NCBI RefSeq assembly: GCF_014076845.1
Contig: NZ_JACGUT010000047.1
Span: forward strand, 372,001-436,000
Length of the DNA stretch: 64,000 bases
Reading direction: 5' to 3'
Origin: Colwellia sp. MB3u-41
GTDB lineage: Bacteria > Pseudomonadota > Gammaproteobacteria > Enterobacterales > Alteromonadaceae
The position numbers and the translations under genes are program-made. Below, one piece after another: positions 60,315 through 64,000 of the stretch (positions are counted from its first letter, which is position 1; the number at the start of each line of letters is the position of its first letter). Below the pieces are notes generated by a model, which worked only from the letters and a program-made list of their open reading frames with translations, was not told the origin of the DNA and did not search any database.

Positions 60315-60902
60315 TTAATTGCGTGTGCTTAACTGTTCAAATAAATCAGAGAACTTCACACGATTGCGATAACCTTTAAAAAAATATTTATGATCAATGT
60401 TTCCATCAGGATTTATAATCACAACACCAGGATAAGGGATACCATAATTATCATCATCTACTTGATAATCTTTATTAAGAATACCATAAGCTTTTACTGT
60501 TGCTGCGCCTTGATCTGATAATAAAGGAAAGTCAAGATTGTTTGCTTGAGAGAAGCTATTCAAAATATCAGTATTATCATAAGATATAGCTGCAACGCCA
60601 TAACCTAAGGCTTTAAATTTATCCGCATATTCATTGAATTCTATTAAATGACGTTTACAAAATGGACACCAGTCAGCTGAACGAAAAAAAAGAATAACCC
60701 CCCCTTTTTCAGCCGTAATATCTTTAATGTTAACCGCTGATTTTGTCTCATCTATTACCGTTAACGTGGGGGCTTTATCACCAACAACTGGCCCTACATT
60801 TATCGAGACCTGCTGTGAAAATGCCGCTTTAATAAAAATAATCGGCAATAGCAATATGGCAACTACCGACATGAAAAATATAGATTTTGTCTTATGTATC
60901 AT
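60315..60902 (-). CDS. Exported AhpC/TSA-type peroxiredoxin or thioredoxin-like protein
   Basis: This 195-residue protein has an N-terminal hydrophobic signal or anchor (IFFMSVVAILLLPIIFIKAA) and a thioredoxin-fold domain: VGDKAPTLTVIDETKSAVNI, then GGVILFFRSADWCPFCKRHL. The CPFC motif takes the place of the peroxidatic cysteine site of AhpC/TSA proteins. Later motifs LLSDQGAATVKAYGI and YPGVVIINPDGNIDHKYF are typical. It should reduce peroxides or disulfides in the periplasm or at the membrane. It stands alone. Confidence 0.85.
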   Translation of the reverse strand: MIHKTKSIFFMSVVAILLLPIIFIKAAFSQQVSINVGPVVGDKAPTLTVIDETKSAVNIKDITAEKGGVILFFRSADWCPFCKRHLIEFNEYADKFKALGYGVAAISYDNTDILNSFSQANNLDFPLLSDQGAATVKAYGILNKDYQVDDDNYGIPYPGVVIINPDGNIDHKYFFKGYRNRVKFSDLFEQLSTRN

Positions 60903-61007
60903 GGCTTTTATAAACTCTTTTATGAATAATTTTTTGTTATAAACCCTATAGACCGTGCTTTGCCAAGATTTAATTCATCAAGTCTCATCAATTTTATAAT
61001 ATATAAA

Positions 61008-62543
61008 TTACTGCAGTTTTGGTGCAACACGATGTTTAGTTGCTTGTTCATAACCAAAAGCAGCCTCAATCAATGTCCCCTCTTTTAATTTGCCAGAAAA
61101 CATTGATAAACCAACAGGTAAACCATGAACATACCCCATAGGTATTGTTATATGGGGATAACCTGAAATTGCTGCTGCAGAAGATGCAGCACCTAAGTAA
61201 TGGTCTCCATTTATCCAATCAGTTTTCCATGCGGGTCCCGTAGTTGGAGCAATTATCATGTCGAGATTGTGCTTTTCAAGCAAAGCATCAATACCTTCCT
61301 CTTGTGTTAGTCGCTTCGCTTTTTCGAGTGCTTCCAAATAATTTTTGTCCGTAATACTTCCTTTAGCTTGTGCCATTAAAAATATTTCTTGTCCAAAATA
61401 CTTCATTTCAACATTAGCATTTTTTGTGTTGAACTCAATCAGTTCACTCAGCGATTTGGGTATCCCGAGTGCAGTTTTGGCCAGATACTTATTAAGTTCA
61501 TCTTTAAACTCGTAAAGAAGCACTTCAAATTCAGCATCACCCCATTGATCTTTATTTTCAAAGTTAACATTGTCAACGATCAACGCACCTTGCTTTTTAA
61601 GGTCTAGAACGGCCTGACTAAACACCTTGTCTAGCCCTTTGTGATAGCCCATTAAATTGCGCGCAATACCGATACGTTTACCTTTTACACCATCAAGCTT
61701 TAAGTGCGATAAATAATCTATATTTGAAGACACAACATCTTGATCATCTTTGTCTGCTTTTACCATTGCAGATAAAAGAATAACCGCATCAGTAACGTTT
61801 TTAGCCATAGGACCTGCGGTATCTTGACTATGAGCGATAGGGATAATACCGTCACGGCTTACTGTACCTAATGTGGGTTTGATCCCCACAATACCGTTAA
61901 TGGCAGCAGGACAAGTAACCGAGCCATCAGTTTCAGTACCAATAGACACCGTTGCAAAGTTTGCAGCGGCAGCAATGCCAGAGCCAGAGCTAGATCCACA
62001 AGGGCTGGTTGTTATATCGTAAGGGTTTCTACTTTGTCCATATAAGCCGCTCCATCCACTTGACGAAGCTGTTGAACGAAAATTTGCCCATTCACTTAAA
62101 TTGGTTTTTCCTAAAATAATAGCGCCAGCCTCTTTAAGTTGTTTTACCAAAAAAGCATCATTTTCTGGAAAATTTTTGGCTAAGGCAACTGAACCTGCGG
62201 TATTTGCCATACCGTCTGTAGTGTCAATATTGTCTTTAAGGAGAATGGGAATACCGTGCAAACTGCCTTTAAAACCATTTTCAAGAAAATAACGGTCAAG
62301 TGCTTTTGCTTGCTGCAGTGCATTTTCATTTAGTTGTACAACTGAATTCAATTTCATGCCTTTATCATCAAAGGCTTCAATACGTTTTAAATAAAATTGA
62401 ACTAATTGTTCACTGGTTAACTGCTTGCTTTGCATTTGCTGGTGAATATCATTAATGGTAGTGCTTTCATTAATTTCTGCACTAACATCAAAAGTGATGG
62501 TGACTAATAAAATGAGTAAAGCTAAGTGTTGAAAAACCTTCAT
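61008..62543 (-). CDS. Exported amidase (amidase signature family)
   Basis: The 511-residue enzyme has a signal peptide (ALLILLVTITFDVSAEI) and the Ser-cisSer-Lys amidase triad. Lysine is in HGIPILLKDNIDT, the cis-serine in TSPCGSSSGSGIAAAANFAT and the nucleophile serine in IGTETDGSVTCPAAINGIVG. The C-terminal GYPHITIPMGYVHGLPVGLS is also typical. It hydrolyses amide bonds of an unknown substrate, probably in the periplasm. It is not a GatA, which would lack the signal and sit with gatB/C. Confidence 0.9.
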   Translation of the reverse strand: MKVFQHLALLILLVTITFDVSAEINESTTINDIHQQMQSKQLTSEQLVQFYLKRIEAFDDKGMKLNSVVQLNENALQQAKALDRYFLENGFKGSLHGIPILLKDNIDTTDGMANTAGSVALAKNFPENDAFLVKQLKEAGAIILGKTNLSEWANFRSTASSSGWSGLYGQSRNPYDITTSPCGSSSGSGIAAAANFATVSIGTETDGSVTCPAAINGIVGIKPTLGTVSRDGIIPIAHSQDTAGPMAKNVTDAVILLSAMVKADKDDQDVVSSNIDYLSHLKLDGVKGKRIGIARNLMGYHKGLDKVFSQAVLDLKKQGALIVDNVNFENKDQWGDAEFEVLLYEFKDELNKYLAKTALGIPKSLSELIEFNTKNANVEMKYFGQEIFLMAQAKGSITDKNYLEALEKAKRLTQEEGIDALLEKHNLDMIIAPTTGPAWKTDWINGDHYLGAASSAAAISGYPHITIPMGYVHGLPVGLSMFSGKLKEGTLIEAAFGYEQATKHRVAPKLQ

Positions 62544-63018
62544 GCGTATTCCTAAAGTATAACGTTGTACGTTTTATAATTGAAACAGGGGGGACTTGTC
62601 TATAGGCGGTTAATATTTAAACAAAAATAAAGTGTAATGAGTGTTATCAAATCTATACAAATATGGATCGTCATAAAGAATGAGAAAGGCTTCACGCAAT
62701 TATAAATTTTAGCATCTTATTTACATGCTAAATTGAACAAAAGGTGATACTCATCTGCAGCTCTAATACTAATAAGTGATTGAGTACTTATGATCATTAA
62801 TGTCACACTGAAGACCTAAATTAGTATTCAAAATCAGGTGATTTTATGTTTAATTAAATACGAAACAGGATGTTAACCTTGGCTTATCTAATGACAAGTG
62901 ATCCGAAAACCAGACGTTAAATATTTTCTATCGTTACGTTACTGTTTTTATATCCATAATTAAAACTTTTCTCATTTACTCAGGAAAATGAGCCAATCGC
63001 TCAAATAGCAGCCTCAGA
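62544..63018. other. Gene-free stretch upstream of the amidase gene
   Basis: 475 bp without credible genes. It separates the amidase from the nth remnant. Confidence 0.45.
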
Positions 63019-63264
63019 TTAATCTGTTCTATCTTTAAACTCACACAAACTTTCGATAATACAATAACCACAGCGTAATTTGAGGGTTAAACAAGTATAA
63101 CGTCCGTGAAAAATCAGCCAGTGATGAACATCCACTTTCAATTCTTTGGGAATCACTTTTAAATGCTTTTATTCTACTTCTTCTACGCCTATACCCATGA
63201 CAAATTTAGTGCGACTAGATACACGGTAAACTTGGGTATCTGCCGCAATTGTTGGCTAGCCGAA
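63019..63264 (-). pseudogene. nth: Endonuclease III (nth) C-terminal remnant
   Basis: Read on the minus strand, PTIAADTQVYRVSSRTKFVM is followed, after stop codons replacing sense codons, by HLKVIPKELKVDVHHWLIFH, GRYTCLTLKLRCGYCIIESL and CEFKDRTD. This is the end of endonuclease III, including the [4Fe-4S] ligand spacing C-x6-C-x2-C-x5-C and the catalytic aspartate region. Two in-frame stops (at about 63253 and 63172) and loss of the N-terminal half make it non-functional. The intact nth presumably lies elsewhere. Confidence 0.75.
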
Positions 63265-63329
63265 ACATAATGAAAGTAGATATCAGCCGTATTTGAATAC
63301 GGCTGAATTTGCAAAGATGTACGTTTTAG

Positions 63330-64000
63330 TTAATTGAAGTAGTAGGCATATTTATCTAATATTGACTTAGCGACTTCTTTTAAATTGGTGTTATGACCCG
63401 CACTATAGTCGTAGGTATCGAGATCAATATCATAAAGTTGACTTAACCATATAAATTCTGCCAGATCCAGCAATAAACCTTTTCCATGACCGTGACCCTT
63501 TTGATCCGAAAAAATAGATGTATTACGGTTGCTACCTATTAACTCTGTAATGCCAGGTAGTTGACCAGCCTCAAACATATGCCATAGCTCAATAGCAGCA
63601 AAAGCGTAAGGTAAATTGATTATTTCTGTATTAGGGTAAAGTAACCTAAGCGCATCAATGTCGACTTGTATCTTGCTGCTCAATCCATCAACGATTGTAT
63701 TCTCATAGGTGGCCACGTCACTATAATCAGCAGGAAAGTCTAACCAAGGTGTTCCAATTACGATTCTAGTATTTGGATTTTTTGACAACGCATAATCTAT
63801 CCAAAGTGTATAACCCTCCATCGTTGGATTAGCTGTCATGCCAAATAATTCTACTTCTCCTGTATTTAGGATTGCTTGAACTTTATTTCTATGACCTTCG
63901 TCTTCCCATAAGGCAATTGGCGTTCCTGACTCACCACCCGACCTTTCAACGTGCTGATTATGATAGTCGTTACCAAGTTGTGTCATATGAGTAGGAATTT
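63330..64000 (-). CDS. Unknown protein, possibly SGNH-hydrolase-like (5' end outside window)
   Basis: The frame is open to the right edge: IPTH precedes the first ATG at 63986, so the true start lies beyond the window. Visible sequence includes MTQLGNDYHNQHVERSGGES, ELFGMTANPTMEGYTLWIDY, RIVIGTPWLDFPADYSDVAT and KGHGHGKGLLLDLAEFIWLS. The D-x-K/GHGH segment near the end and the overall alpha/beta pattern recall GDSL/SGNH hydrolases (C-terminal D-x-x-H). The nucleophile block would be in the missing part, so this stays tentative. Confidence 0.45.
   Translation of the reverse strand, partial: IPTHMTQLGNDYHNQHVERSGGESGTPIALWEDEGHRNKVQAILNTGEVELFGMTANPTMEGYTLWIDYALSKNPNTRIVIGTPWLDFPADYSDVATYENTIVDGLSSKIQVDIDALRLLYPNTEIINLPYAFAAIELWHMFEAGQLPGITELIGSNRNTSIFSDQKGHGHGKGLLLDLAEFIWLSQLYDIDLDTYDYSAGHNTNLKEVAKSILDKYAYYFN

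Overview
The window looks like a low-GC marine gammaproteobacterium of the Alteromonadales, most likely Colwelliaceae (Colwellia or Thalassotalea type). The evidence is the gene order nadK-recN-bamE / rnfH-ratA / smpB-ssrA, the AT-rich codon use, PEP-CTERM and GlyGly-CTERM-like sorting tails, a PrsT-type TPR protein and abundant decayed insertion sequences. No species can be assigned from sequence alone.

Bases 1-4516 are conserved core: the nadK end, SOS-controlled recN, bamE, rnfH and ratA, smpB and the tmRNA gene ssrA. The 3' end of ssrA is an integration target. A 22-bp exact copy of it lies at 17219-17240 and a decayed copy at 24817-24832, so two islands appear to sit in tandem.

Island 1 (about 4517-17240) starts with a membrane-protein gene. 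Next come three integron gene cassettes with attC sites and no integrase (a CALIN). A filamentous (inovirus-like) prophage follows, read mostly on the minus strand: Zot/pI, pVI-like, pIII-like with calcium-type repeats, pVIII-like coat, small proteins, Rep and a Cox-like regulator, facing a CI-like repressor. A three-gene membrane operon, a tyrosine integrase and a large membrane protein complete the island.

Island 2 (about 17241-24832) is small and satellite-like. It holds a P4-type integrase, a five-repeat type I-F CRISPR mini-array without cas genes, a truncated Rep-like gene, a frameshifted alpA, an unknown gene, a Fic-domain protein with an AbiEi-like N-terminus and a broken PEP-CTERM gene. 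The array, rep remnant and alpA share one strand and nearly abut, so the array looks positioned for read-through from the alpA promoter.

Bases 24833-37400 are a mixed region. Intact genes are the PrsT-like TPR protein, a PEP-CTERM beta-helix/ice-binding-like protein, an endonuclease/exonuclease/phosphatase and a DEDDh exonuclease. Remnants are DUF1275, an IS3 transposase, a periplasmic binding protein, umuDC (SOS box still present), an AAA ATPase and a chemotaxis receptor tail. A 3032-residue repeat-rich surface protein, translationally overlapped by an outer-membrane barrel gene, fills 36776-46509. It is followed by a MITE, a deleted IS630 and an IS200 fragment.

Bases 47784-64000 are ordinary chromosome: an EAL-HDOD protein, FapA (DUF342), an HflX paralogue, a periplasmic binding protein, a DoxX/HvfX protein divergent from an ECF sigma/anti-sigma/DinB/NRDE operon, an OlsF-like acyltransferase fusion, an FAH-family enzyme, a peroxiredoxin, an amidase, an nth remnant and a partial gene at the right edge.
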